From NCBI GenBank assembly GCA_963969395.1, contig OZ017805.1:3224001-3288000 (forward strand): 64,000 nucleotides of DNA, written 5' to 3'. Under the pieces are notes generated by a model. The model did no database searches and was not told the origin of the DNA. It was given only the letters and a program-made list of their open reading frames with translations. Positions within the stretch are counted from its first letter, which is position 1. Every line of letters starts with the position of its first letter. The DNA is from Pseudoscleropodium purum. Taxonomy: Eukaryota > Streptophyta > Bryopsida > Hypnales > Brachytheciaceae. Position numbers and translations under genes: made by a program. Below, one piece after another: positions 25,386-37,882 of the stretch.

Positions 25386-28023
25386 ATGGCACCCAAAGTG
25401 CACATGAATTGGTTGGAGTACAGATGGTAGATTTCACTTGATATAGAGAATTCTATTTTGTAGACTATGGAGTTTGCAATTGAAGAGAGGCATCATTGAT
25501 TAGCTCTTGCATCCTCCAATGGAATCATTACAATCCTAACAAGTACACAAGATGTAGGAGTCCATATAATTGTAAAGAGTATTGGTGAAGAGGTTATGAA
25601 GTATTAACTAAAGAGTCAATTGATGGTTACACCAATTCCATAGGAGTTTTTTGATGCAGTTCCATAGATGTATTATAGTTTAAAACCATTGAATGGTTTT
25701 TGGAAGAGCATGCTGAATGAACAAAAGTTTGTAAGAGAAGCACTAGTAAGCAAATTCAAAGAGTTAATCCCACAATAACTTCTTCAACCATGGAAGAACT
25801 ATATGCAAAATTGAGGACAATCATGAAGACTTGGCAAGGAGTAATCAAAATGTTGTTCTAGAACAGTTACTTCCTAAGGACCTTGAAGATAAAGATGAAG
25901 TTTATTAGATTTTTGCAACACTTTTGACTAGAAATTGGGTTCCGATTCAAGAATGTACTGGAAAGTGTATTGGTATCAAAGTGAGTAGTGGAGATCAATC
26001 AAAAGAGGAGTTTGCCCCTTGTAGATAAAGAAAAATTCATAAACATGCTTCATCTTCAACAGCAAATTCTATAATGGAACTTTCTTCAAATAATGAACGA
26101 CGTTGTTAGACAGGAAGAAGTATTAATATCTTTGAGTGCTACTAATGTGCAAAAAACTTAGGATGTAGTATTTGGAGAAGAACTAGTGAAACTACAATCT
26201 ACAACAAATGAAGTAGCTTTTGAAGCAAAGTACACAATAGCCATGGCACATGGACATGAAGGTGAAATAACATTTTCAACCTTAGTCAATGACAACGAAG
26301 TTGGAAGCATGTCACAACCTCTAACCATTGGGTCAAGAAATAGTAGAGGACAATCTACATATTATACACTATTATCAACATGGAAAATTGTTGCACATCG
26401 TAATATTGTACAAGAAATTAGTCCTAATACAAGACATGTTGATGAAGTAGGTTGTGGAGATATTGAAGTGAGTGGTGTTGCAATATAAAGTGGTAGTATT
26501 ATAGGAAAGGGTGGTGGTATAATACTAATGGTCAATGCGGTGCTTGGAGGAGATTCAATACAAAGTCTAACTATAGTAGTGCTAGAAAGGTCAGAAGAAG
26601 AACAAGGTGTCTAAACAAAACACAAAGGCACCGACAAAAAGTAACTATGTATAGATTTCTTTCAGGAAGCTATGACGAGGAAGATGTAGATGATGACGAG
26701 GTCAATGATGAGGAGCCACTATAGAGACATCTTAGTGCATTGGATAGAAACATTAGAAAACCACCTATGGTAATTCTAAGTGAGGTTGAGTATAAGATGG
26801 AGTACATGTGGAGCCAGGAGGAGATGCTTATGGCCAAAATTGAGAACATTCAAAATATAGTGAACATAGACACAAACAATAGGACTTTAATGCAAAGGCC
26901 AATGAATGACATTTAGAAGTGCTTGAGGACGTTAAAGGTAGATTGAGTGAATGCAATTATGCTTCAGCCAATAACATATATAGGCAAGGACATCCATAAA
27001 GATGGAGAGGTGCAACTAGTAGAAATACCTTTCAGTGTAGAGGGTGCAACACGTGAATTGCAGATTGCATTTTTGCAGCATTGGTTAGCTAATGTTGTTG
27101 AAGAAACAAATCAAGCTAGGACCATGTAGCTATAAGAAAACATTATTTGGAAGCAAGTGGATGGATATCATATTGTTGTTGCTTACAAAAGAATTAAATA
27201 AGTAAATTATGAGAAGGAAATGTCTAATGTAGAGTATAAAAGCTACTTAGCAGAATGCAAAGCAAAGTTCTTAGTGTAGAGCAATCCATTGTGCTACATT
27301 GAAACCTTTGTAAAAATAAATGTGAGGAAATTCGACCAACTTCATCAGCACTTACTATGAGAAACTCATCAAGATTTGCAACATTTGGAAAGCATGTGGG
27401 AGTCTAAGTATTGCAACTTGATATGATGACAAGAACAAAGCAAAGGCATTGACAATGGTAGCAAAAGCATTGCATTGGAGCAAAGATTTGCCAAAGCAAA
27501 TGATTCTAGGAAAATTGTCAAAGGAAATGATCAATTATATATGACATACATTGAATGAAGATAAATAGTCATATGAGGCGATTTTGCAAGTCTATGAGGA
27601 TTATGAAGAGAAAAAATTGTTTTCTAGTAGGAAAACAGAGGACAAGTGGAAGAAGACAACAAGGGCAATGAATTTGGATGTAATGGTGGATAGAAGTCAA
27701 AGATGGAAGCAAATGGTGCATACTTGGTTACGACCTTTGAGCAAAGTGTTGAAAGAATGTTACTTGTGGTTGGCAAAGCAAATGGCACCAAAAACTGTAA
27801 TGAATAGGTGATAAGAATTGTATAGATACTACTTCAACAATGCTACATCTTCAAGTCCTCCAAAAGGTATTGTAGCGTATACGTTGGAATACTTGCAACA
27901 GAAGAATGTGGTCAAAAACCAACCTCACTTTTTGATGGTAAAAGTGAGGGATGCAAATTTGTCATCCATGGACGACTTTTCTACTATACATACATCTAGG
28001 TATGGAGATGTACATGGACAATA
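25386..28023 (+). pseudogene. Unrecognised decayed long open reading frame
   Basis: Plus-strand coding-like sequence runs from an ATG at 25386 (MAPKVHMNWLEYRW) with many stops. The best blocks are 26186-26488, 26947-27129 and 27584-28023, with phrases such as VEIPFSVEGATRELQIAFLQHWLANVVEE and VYEDYEEKKLFSSRKTEDKW. Between 27130 and 27420 the frame of the second block continues through scattered stops, then shifts by one near 27421. Amino-acid use is protein-like but I do not recognise the family; an old transposon gene is plausible. The repeat at 28420 follows. Confidence 0.35.
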
Positions 28024-28419
28024 GCTCACCATGATGGAACAAACATTAGTAGTTGATACAAAAACATTATTGAGTGCATCTAGAAAAAAGACAATTCTAA
28101 TTTTGCTCAGTTTTGAGAACTTGATTTCAGTGTTTGTAAGACAACAAACTTTAAATTCATTAAAATGAGAGATTTTGTAGTAAAATGAGAGTTTCTAAAG
28201 GCAGTATACTATCAATAGTGTCTAATGTATAGTTTTTTAAGTCTATACAAACAATCATTTCAAAATGTATACACTAATAATTGTATATTTGATGGCTATT
28301 TTCTACAATTTCCAATGTTTTTAGAAAAAACATACAATTGCATATGTGCTTTTTATATTAATGCATTGCTTTCCAATATATATAAAGAACAAAATCTACT
28401 ATTTTTAAGGAAACTACTA

Positions 28420-29230
28420 CATGGTGCTCAAGGATTGCACTAGAGGCATTACCACTACTATAAGAGGATTGCGTAGAAAGAAAATGGCTACAATGTCTAA
28501 ATAAGAAAAGCTTGGTGACAACAAAATCTTGGAATTGCCTAAGTCAACAATGGAGATAAAATCAAGAAAAAATATGTAAAAAAAGTCTAGAATTCAACTT
28601 TGCCCATTCTTTGAGACGTACTTTCACACATCGCATTGTCCAAAGTGCAATCTATGAGAGTACTTCTCAAGGAAAAGTCAGAGTTGAGTTCTAAAGTTTT
28701 TGCACTCTATCCTTCCTTGATTCTATCTCCATTATTGACTTAGGCGATTCCAAGACCTTGTTGGTGCCTTCATTCTATAGGCATCGTGGTCTCTTCTTTC
28801 CAACCTCCTACTAATAATGGTGTGGATGTCTATAGCACTTTCTTTGTATAACTTGTATTCTACTAGTACATTCATTATCATTTGCAATTTATATACAAAT
28901 TCTCAGCTTTAAAATGGCCTAAGATGAAGAATCCAAAGTTCTATATAATACTCATTTGTTGATTTAGGCAATTCAAAGATTGGTGACAACACAATCTTGG
29001 AAGTGCCTAAAACATTTGAGTATATTTGGTATTCTATTCTACATCTTCACTATAATGGACAAAGAAAAACAACCCCACAAGTCTAAATCTATCCACTATG
29101 AATGCAATCTACTCTACAATTTCTCCAATGCCTTAAGTAATTGTGGACCTAAATTGTATCTACTACTATTTGTGGACTTTTGGCAAACAATCTTCCACAT
29201 TTTCTTCTTCAATGAATTTTATTCCCAAAT
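28420..29230. repeat. Dispersed repeat R1, copy 1, with internal hairpin
   Basis: Aligns over most of its length with 54320-55320 (shared GGCATTACCACTACTAT-type text, then the hairpin, then text around CTATAGCACTTTCTTTGTA). The internal inverted repeat at 28510-28769 has arms of about 110 bases, from CTTGGTGACAACAAAATCTT to its complement at the right end. Confidence 0.7.
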
Positions 29231-30935
29231 GTCCTATAGACAGTGACTAGATGGAAGCTACATCTATCCAACAAGTGTCTTGTATTTGTATCTTGCAATG
29301 CCTAATAAATTGCATCAAAGTAGAGCAAGCAGTAGAACTTTAGATGTTGTAGGCTTCTCCTCATAGTTGTAACAACTACAACGTTCTTCACCATATAATT
29401 GCTTTCTACAAACCCTTTCTGAAAAATCATGGAGACATGAAAGCAAAAGTGTAATAATAGGAAGTAATTGACATGTTCTAACTAAGTCCTCCAACTTAAA
29501 CACTAGCAAAGAGACTAGGCACTTGTCAACTCTATAAAGCTTTCTTTGAGGGACTCTAGTGGAAAGAAATAGTAAAATAGGTTGGTGTGAACGCTTTTTT
29601 ACCCACCCTTAATAAACAAGTAATCACAACCAAGTTTTGAGATTTTGGAGGTTCTATCCTATGGGTGTACTAACGTTGGTCCATTATGCCGTCCAAACAA
29701 TGGATCTTTTCTAGAATTCCTACTCCTATGATTTTGTAACCTTTCCTAATTTCAAACATTTTACTATAGATGTTAAGTATTCTTTTATAATTTCAATTGA
29801 ATTCCCTTTCTGCTCTTTGAGTTCCAAACTTCTTCTAACAATTTACCATTTTTGGAACGATTGACATTAATTTCCCTTAGATCTTAGTTCACACTATCTA
29901 CAATGATAACAAAATCTAATTTTAGACTTCCCTATTGAGAGTTACTAAAGGATGAAGTTTGACCACTACTCAGTACTTCAAACTTCATCCATATTTACCT
30001 ACTAAACTGTAAGTCAAATTTGAGTTTCTTCTTCATTCCTAACTTCCAAATTATTTACCCTATCTAAGTTTCTGTTCTTGTTCCTCTTGGATGTATTGAA
30101 TCAGTTTTCAATGAAAACTTCATCTACTAATATCTTTGTTAGTTCAACTCAGAATTCTAAGTGTAATATAGTTTTGGAAACCACTAAGCAAGGTTTATCT
30201 TATTAACCACCTAACTTTGGGGCAAAAATCTAATCTTGAAAGCTTGAATTGGCTTTGAACTTTCGGCTATGTAGTAAAACTACTTAACTTTGAAAATTCA
30301 AGGAAAAAGGGAAGAATTAGCTATTCACTTCAAGATTGGGGTCATTGTCAAGATTATGGTACAATCCTTAATGCTCTTCCTTGGTTGCCATCTTTCTCCT
30401 ACCTTTTTGCCTACAACTTGAAAGTAGAGTAAAATTACAAGATTCTAGTCTTTTCAAGGCTACTTCATCTTTTCCTTACTTCTTTTGTTTTCTCTCACAC
30501 ACTATTCAATCTCCATTATTGTATTCCAAGAGTGAACTTGGAATTCATATAATAATGTTCATACAATTATTGCCCTTTTGACTCCTATATTCTAATTCAA
30601 TTATTGTCTTATTCTTTCCGAAGTTTAGTGACCCCAATTGTATTTCCAAAATCTCTTTCTAATCCTTTTTAATCCACAATGCTCATTTAAGTCCTAATTC
30701 TTATCCCAATCTCATATACTATTGCAAGTGACGGTGGCTTATTTCTATTTTTACATTCCTTTGGTGGCTCCCTACTACTTCCTACCTTTAGTATGTGATT
30801 CTAACCCTTCCCCTTCTACATTTATTTATTCTTATTTCTCGGAGCTTGAGGTGATTTTTGTTGGTGTTCCTACTATCTACTGTCTAAGTGCTTGAAGCCC
30901 TTCACTCACTTGGCCTGCCTTTCAACTCTTGGAAT
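29231..30935. other. Unassigned spacer, pyrimidine-rich on + strand
   Basis: No supported gene. It may belong to the minus-strand retrotransposon suggested by the arrays and primer-binding motif just to the right. Confidence 0.4.
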
Positions 30936-30939
30936 TGTT

Positions 30940-31800
30940 GGAGCCCTCCTTTGTAGCCTTTGTGCTTACTGGACAACCCTTACAGCTCTTCCACTTGTTG
31001 GAGTCCTCTTCCAAAGCCCCTGTGCTTATTAGACAAACCTCATGGCCTCTTACACTCACTAGAGTCTTCCCTGTAGCCCCTGTGCTTACTAGGTGACCTT
31101 TACGGCCTTCTAGGCTTGCTAAAGTCCTCCCCATAGCTCCTATGCTTATTGAGCGACCTTCTTCAGGCTCTTGGACTTGTTGGGGCCCTACAATTGCCTT
31201 ACATCTATTGATATCCACTTGATACCCGCTCATTACCCGCTTGTTATTGTAGCTCCTTTGATCGTTGGAGGCCCTTCTAGGGTTCTTGGGCTATCGGACC
31301 ACTTCCTTGGGCTTCTAGACTAGCCAAAGACCCTGTGGCTGCCTTGCATCTGCGATATTCGCTTAATACTTGCCCACGACTCGCTAGTATCTACTTGTTT
31401 TCTATAGCTCCTTTTATGGATGGAGACCACTACAACTACCTTATGATTGGCTTGATAATCCTTTCGGGTTCCTAGGTTTACTGGGGGTCCTGTGGTTGCC
31501 TTTCACCCACCAATACCTACTCACAACCCATTGGTTACTATAGCCCCTTTGATCGCTGGGGACCCTTCCAAGGCCCTTAGGTTGTTAGGCAACTTTTTCG
31601 GGCTCTTAACTAATTGGAGACCACTGTAGCTACCTTGTGCTTTGTTGGACAACCTCTTTTGGACTCTTGGGCTATTGGCTAATCTTTTTGGGCTCCTGTA
31701 TTGGTTGGAGACCCTTTTGGTCCCTTGGACTGCCAAGCAACTCTTTTACAGGTTTCTATAATGGGTGGAGACCTTTCCAACCCCTTGAGCTTTAGTGGGC
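30940..31800 (-). repeat. 60-base tandem repeat with 20-codon periodicity
   Basis: The landmark TGTGCTTACT and its variants start at exactly 30961, 31021, 31081 and 31141. On the minus strand these read as 20-residue units such as HLVSTGATGKTLVSVRGHEV. From 31250 to 31800 more divergent related units continue (recurring GGAGACCACT, GGGCTCTT). The preserved codon-multiple period suggests a former repetitive protein or a leader of a retroelement. Confidence 0.7.
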
Positions 31801-31871
31801 CACCCTCTTGGTATTCCTTACTTGTTGGGTCTTTTGATTAAAGACTAACCTCATGCTATTAACTAATACTT

Positions 31872-32100
31872 GTTTTATCAAATGCTAAAATCCAAATTCA
31901 AAGCTTTGCTGTGAAATAGAAACTTTGACAAATTCTATCAAGTGTTAAAATCCAAAATCAAAGCTTTGTTGTGAAATAGAAAACTTTGCCAAATTCTATT
32001 AAATGCTAAAATCTAAACCCAAAGCTTTGCCGTGAAATATAACACTTTCCCAAATTCTATCAAATGCTAAAATCCAAAGTCAAAGCTTCATCGTTAGATG
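31872..32100. repeat. About 60-base tandem repeat, four units
   Basis: Units begin ATGCTAAAATCC, continue CAAAGCTTTGC-GTGAAATA, and end AAATTCTATCA. Four copies with modest divergence. It lies between the longer array and the primer-binding-like motif. Confidence 0.85.
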
Positions 32101-32175
32101 CAACTCCAAAATTTTGGACAATATTAAGTCAAGATAATTTTCCACATTTAGCAAGAGGCTAGCCACACTAACAAA

Positions 32176-32212
32176 CACTAGAAGTTCCCCTAAGCAGCAT
32201 CGCCAAGGTATG
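32176..32212 (-). other. Possible gypsy primer-binding region
   Basis: On the minus strand CTTGGCGATGCTGCTTAGGGGAAC resembles the TTGGCGCCGTTGCCGGGGAA text that follows the 5' LTR of Athila/Tat-type Ty3/gypsy elements (tRNA primer site). If right, the LTR lies to its right from about 32216 and the tandem arrays to its left are element leader. It is a single degenerate motif, so confidence is limited. Confidence 0.4.
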
Positions 32213-32215
32213 AAG

Positions 32216-34719
32216 GGGAAATTCTCTAGGATTAGTACAAAGACACAAAAAACTCACACAATATTGACATAAGGATTAAAAAAATATATAAACATAGTCT
32301 AGACTTAAAGGGACCCCAATGTCCTTCAAGGGAGCTTGAAAAGTAGTAACAATTGGCCTAAGATGCCCAAGAAACACAAAAATTTGGCAACGTGGCTAAA
32401 ACTTGGCCAAAATCCAATTAAATGGCTCCAAATGGAAATAAGGTTGTTCAAAAATGAACCTAAGGGGGTGATTTGGGAGAGAAATGAGAGCCTTTAAATA
32501 CTTTTCCAAGGGCCTCACTCTCCCCCCAATTCTTACTTGGTAACCTTATCACATAAGGTTTTCAACCTATTCTTTTCAATTTTGACTTCTACATTGAATC
32601 TAATTCCTAACTTTTGAAGAAATGCTCCAAATCACAAACAGATTGTGCTAATGACTTCAGAATGCCATTTCTAATGTAGATATCCCCTTTACCCTTTTCC
32701 ATCTTCAAAAACCAAAAGAAGGATCATGGTGACTAGAAACTCAAATTGGGTAAAAATCCAAGTTTGGGAGTTTTTATTGTCTATCAAAAATAACTAGCTT
32801 CGGCTTCAAATAGGTTCAAAGAAGTAAGAAATGACCTTAAGTTTATTTATTCCAATTTTGTATGCTCCCAAAACATCGGTCAACTATATATTTGATCTTC
32901 TAATTTATCGGTTTTGGAGGATCTAGCCAATTTTGGCATCTTTCGCTATTGGAATGTCATGAAACTTGTCAAAGCGCTTCATAAACATAAAAGAAGCTAT
33001 ACTATTTTTTAGTGAGATTTTACCACACTCATGGTAATTTCTACAATTTTACCATGTTGGATTCGGGTGGTTGATTGCTCAAGAAAAGATCTAGGATGAT
33101 AAAAAAAAAATCAAGACTTTTTTGGAGAACCTCTCATAGAGTTCTTCAAAAAATGTGCAAGTTTACATTCTTACTTTGCACATGTAGAAAAGAACTACAA
33201 ATCCCACTACCTCCTTTACTTTTCGATGAATAGAGAATCTTTCACAAAAAAGAGTCTTGACGAAGGGATTGCACCGTAGGACTCCTAGCATGACTCCCGC
33301 TTCAAATCACTCTACTTATGTTGTAGATGCCCTTTGATACTCCAGTTTCAGTTTCTCCATTTATAGGCTAATTAATTGGGATTTCTAATATTTCATCAAT
33401 GGAATGGGCAAATTGAAACCTATCACAAGAAATCTACTATAAGGTTCTCACAAGATTCCTTTAAACCAATTTTAGCCAAATTGTGTCTCATTGCATGAAT
33501 AGATGTAGATAATTGGGCAATTTCTATTTAACACACTTATTATATACAAAAGGTGCGTTTCTACCCTATTTACATGCAAATTTGTGTTGTATTTGTATAC
33601 AACTAGGTGTAAAGTGACTAGGGGGTGTATTGGTATGTACAATACAAGTTTCGGCTTAATACACATTCTAGGTCTTTTAACACCTAAATCCACATTCAAA
33701 ACAAATAGAAAATCAAAAAAATAAATATTGAGTCCCAAATGACGAAACAAGGACTCACAATTGGCCAAGGGACCACAGAAGAGACAAAAAGTGCAAAACC
33801 AATAGGATGTTGTCTTCCACTAGGAGGATTATCAACCACGCTATCTTTGATGGGCTTGGTAAAAAAGTCTATGGTCAAATTTGCAGTTGCTACAAGTATA
33901 GGAAGTTTTCAGAGGTAAAGATAATGTACTATCCATAGTTGAAAATGGAATTTGTTGATGCTATGCAAGTTGATAGACATTCTTGGGTTGTAGAAGGGCT
34001 CAACATTTGGTATAAAATTAGAGTTAATAATAAGGGACCAAATAAATGCACAAGAATAAAATAGACAACAAAGCTTTGCATCGTTTTGCACAAATATGTT
34101 GCAAAACATTGCAAAAAAGACAAACTCGATATGAAAGCCATTAGTAAAAAAAAATTGAATTTGTAAATCTCAAAGGGACCATATATATATTAAGATAGGC
34201 CAACCTAAATAATCAAATAGAAAAATATACCTTAGTAAACATTACACTTGTAAATGCTATTCTAATTTACAATACTAGAGGATGTACAAACTACATCTAT
34301 AAGTATGTTGTACTCTTTTCAATTCCTTTCATTACAAAGCATTTGTTGTTCTCTTCTTTTTGGACCATTTTCTCTAAAAGACTTCAACCCCTTGTCATAA
34401 GCAATGTGTAGATGCTAAAACCAAGGAAGTTGTACATTAAGTAGAAACGTATCTTATGGATCATTCCCCTTATAACTCCAAGAGTTTGGCAATATGACAT
34501 TACTAGACTTGTTAAGTACGTGTTTATATAATTACAAGGATATATCAAAATGGTTGGCATTCAACTATGCCAACATTTGTATTCCTACTAGAAGTAGTAA
34601 CATCCTATGCTACTACAAGATAGAGTCATGGAAAACAAATTTGGGGGGCTTCATAAACCATGGTTTATCCATGAACGAGTCCACCACTTGGGTACATGTT
34701 GCTCTTTTATCAACCTTTG
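32216..34719. other. Spacer, possible gypsy LTR plus old ORF relic
   Basis: No intact gene. The left part may be a minus-strand LTR (see the primer-binding motif), but no terminus was identified. At 33878-33770 on the minus strand a short relic IDFFTKPIKDSVVDNPPSGR resembles a relic at about 55832-55750. Confidence 0.35.
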
Positions 34720-34727
34720 GATGATAA

Positions 34728-34954
34728 CAGGGTTGACAGGACGTCTTGACGCGAACGCTGTGTCCGCAGCGTCCGCTGACATTCGCGGACGCTGTCCGCC
34801 CCGTCCGCCTGTCCCCTCGTCCACCCCGCCCTGCCCGCCCCGTCCGTTCGCCTTCCGACAGCAGGAGAGACGCTGCGTCCGCTGGTGTCCGTGAGGACAG
34901 ACGTCCGGGTTACGGACGCTATTTTGGGGCGGACGTATTGATTTGTCAACCCTA
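34728..34954 (+). mobile_element. GC-rich hAT-type MITE, copy B
   Basis: Same ends as copy A (CAGGGTTGACA, TGTCAACCCTA), same interior and same orientation, 227 bases. The perfect 8-base duplication GATGATAA flanks it (34720-34727 and 34955-34962). It is inserted just 3' of the minus-strand kinase-like relic. Confidence 0.93.
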
Positions 34955-34974
34955 GATGATAAAGCTCCCGTACC

Positions 34975-35600
34975 TTCATTGCAAAAAACCTTAAATCATC
35001 CTAATGGGGGAATTTGTCCTGATCTACTTCAACAATGTTATGAATTTTCATTACTTGGCACAATTTCTCAATAGAAAATGACTCAGATTTGATCGTATAT
35101 TGGTATTGGGGTTGAATCTTTTCAAGACTTGTTGATGAATTTGGTGGCTTATACTAATAGAACAACTCTAGAGCCATCCACCATTTCTTCAACATCAAAT
35201 TATGCCTTTCTGCCTCTATTTGATAACCATAATGTGAAGGAGCTCCTTCCTTAATATGACTTGCAATTCTTTAATCACAAATCTTGACGTTGATAACCTC
35301 GCCTAAATATTTAGGATAATGGAGCAAAATATTCATGGGGGACAGGTCATTGTGTAGCACCCTTGAATTGTGCACAAGACTCATTACATAAACTAGGGCC
35401 CATGCCAACTTTGCCCTATGCCTTCGGTAGAGACTAATTTCTTTTTTTTGGTTGTCTCAAAGTTCCTTGACTAACTTAATTTTATGCCTATCTACATATG
35501 CCACTATCTTGTCATTGAGCCCAATTAGTTTATGCAATTAACTCCCATGCCACCACAACATATATGTCTTCATTGTGTCATACACGCAATCTAGGCGTAA
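34975..35600 (-). pseudogene. Kinase-like gene relic, divergent copy 3
   Basis: Minus-strand reading gives RAKLAWALVYVMSLVH, then LHNDLSPMNILLHYP at about 35354-35310, then VKICD followed by a stop where Trp is expected, then RIASHIKE. These match the catalytic loop and the DWG-type metal-binding site of the copies at 43796 and 48448, though the rest is diverged. Stops interrupt it upstream (TMKTYMLWWHGS-stop, LVKEL-stop) and downstream. Only the C-lobe region is recognisable. MITE copy B lies at its 3' side. Confidence 0.7.
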
Positions 35601-35609
35601 ATATCTTTA

Positions 35610-37390
35610 CACATGAAAACGTGGTAAGATGACACAGATTATCATTCCAAGGAATTCCAAATGTTCTTTTAAACTTCAGTATCCGGATGATCTCTTTCTC
35701 CTCTTCTGACTATTCTCTTCCTTTCTTTTTCCGGATCCAACTACTATTCGGATCCGGTATGACCTAGTTTCCAATGACAATTCCTATATATACATGTTTT
35801 CAGTTCCTCTGTTTTACTATTAGAAGGGCTGTTGTTAATCTTACAAGGGGTAGAGACTTCACCACTTTGATCTTTCACACTTACTAAACTAACTAAAACA
35901 CACAAAACACCCAAGTAATCAAGGTGTTGTAGCAAAGAAGGAAGATCCAGATCCTCACCACTTTCCAGATAGCCTATCTGACAAATAGGTCACTCAAGAT
36001 TTTGCACACTCCCCTCCACTACAATGATAGATTACAGGCACCAAAAATAGACGAGAAGTAGTCTTTCTAACGTTTAGATGGATTTTAAGGTTGGTAGACC
36101 TTCTGGTGAGTGGGAGTTCCGTTGGCGGTCGCTAATCTCCACACGGAATTAGACACGATTTTGGACGTGCACTCACACCACTCTTTAGTTGAACCGGATT
36201 ACCGTTCCGATAGTTCAAAGACACCATGTATAGCTCTTCAATCACAAATCCAACACTAATACAATTACTAATCCCTTAATTTGACCCAGTGACCCCAAAA
36301 TCTGGATTCCTCCTCACCCATCCTTCTCACATTTCAACACTCCAAGCAACAAACCAATACAATCTGAACACAAAGTCGGAGCTAGAATGTCCACCAGGTG
36401 GCTCAAATGATAGAAGGGAATGAAATACAATGGAATAATTGCTCGGATGGAATGAGAGGGTGTCAAACCTGCCCGCCCTTAAAAACCAAAACCAAAACCA
36501 AAGTCAACGCCTAAAAAGCCAAAAAAACACCTCGAAAACTAGAATAACCATACAATGAACACCCCGGAATATCTAGAAAGTTCACAACCTACTATCTTTA
36601 GATATCCGGAATTTGGGTCCATACTCGAAAATCCCGTTCTGGAACCTAAAAAAATATTAACTAAGTGAAGACAACCTATGAGCTACCTCCCTTGACATGC
36701 CTTCTTCAAACTGCTCTCACTTTGATTCCCTAGTGTCGTCACAAAAGCCTTCATTGGAGTTGTTCGGGTTGCCATCCATGTTTGAATCTTCTGTCTTAGA
36801 TTATTTTCTAGATTTTGGATCTTAAACATTTCCAGATTGATTCTAGATCCGGATCCTAGACATTTCTGAATTCCAAATTCCACACATTTCTAGATATCAG
36901 ATTGATTTTGGATCTAGTCCCGATATTGCCGAAAGTCTTTGAAAATACTAGTTGGACAACTATCCGGTTTCTAGTTTCTAGTTAGAATAAAAAGTGTAAA
37001 TTTCCTCCTTAATCATTTTATCTCAATTAAGAGACCCTTCGGTTTACTAATCCATACCTTTAGTAATTTCTCTGTTTCTAACTCATAGAAGTAAAAAATA
37101 TATATTTAGAATGAACTTCTTACTTCAAATTCTATTTATAATAATAAAAAATTTATTTCTCTAGGTTTTGACACACTGTATTATCATGAATAGCCAAAAA
37201 TTTGATGATGGCTAGGTGATTTAAAGAACACACCAAGGCCTCTATAGATCGTTCCACCCTTGCAGTAAGTAAGTTCTTGGCCTTGGACACTTTTCCAGTA
37301 AAATGTACATTTGGTGGAATTGTATTCATCCCTTCAAATCATACCTTGTGCACTTTTCTATACCCACTTTGATTGTCATATCCAATGAGG
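35610..37390. other. Spacer, no gene seen
   Basis: Contains a CTATATATACA TATA-like motif near 35785 and several GGATCCGG motifs, but no coding sequence or element end I can support. Confidence 0.45.
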
Positions 37391-37392
37391 GG

Positions 37393-37590
37393 CAGGGTTG
37401 ACAAATCTCAACGTCCGCCCCAAAATAGCGTCCGTTTTCCGGACGTTCGGACGCACGGATGCTAGCGAACGCAACGTCCCTCCCGCCGTCGGAAGGTGGA
37501 CACGCGGGGTGGGGCGGACGGCCGGGGCGGTCGGACGTACAGACCAGACGAGGCGGACGGACAGGGCGGACGGGGCAGACTTCGCATTAC
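37393..37590 (-). mobile_element. GC-rich hAT-type MITE, copy C (one end lost)
   Basis: Starts CAGGGTTGACAAATC, then CGTCCGCCCCAAAATAGCGTC, the reverse complement of the right end of copies A and B, so it is inverted. The opposite end is missing: homology fades near 37590 and no duplication is found. Confidence 0.8.
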
Positions 37591-37882
37591 CATTAGTCAT
37601 TAGAAAATTTTATATTGTTATGTAATTTGAATGTTACACAATCACAAATGAATGCATCCACGTCAAATAAGATGTACATATAAAAATATTTTTATACGCA
37701 AATGAAAATATAGCATCTTTATATATAAATATATATGTATAAACAAAATATATGAAAACATAGTTCCAATATCACTATTGAATCCTAGACGATCATTTTA
37801 AGATCTAAATCTTTCACATTCTTTTTTGTTTTTAAACAATGAAAGGACCATTGTTTTTAAAAAACAAAATTCTCCTCAAATC

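Noticed and set aside
35740..36900. Repeated GGATCCGG motifs as members of the hairpin family
   Set aside because: They lack the TGTCGG...CCGACA core and show no paired arms.
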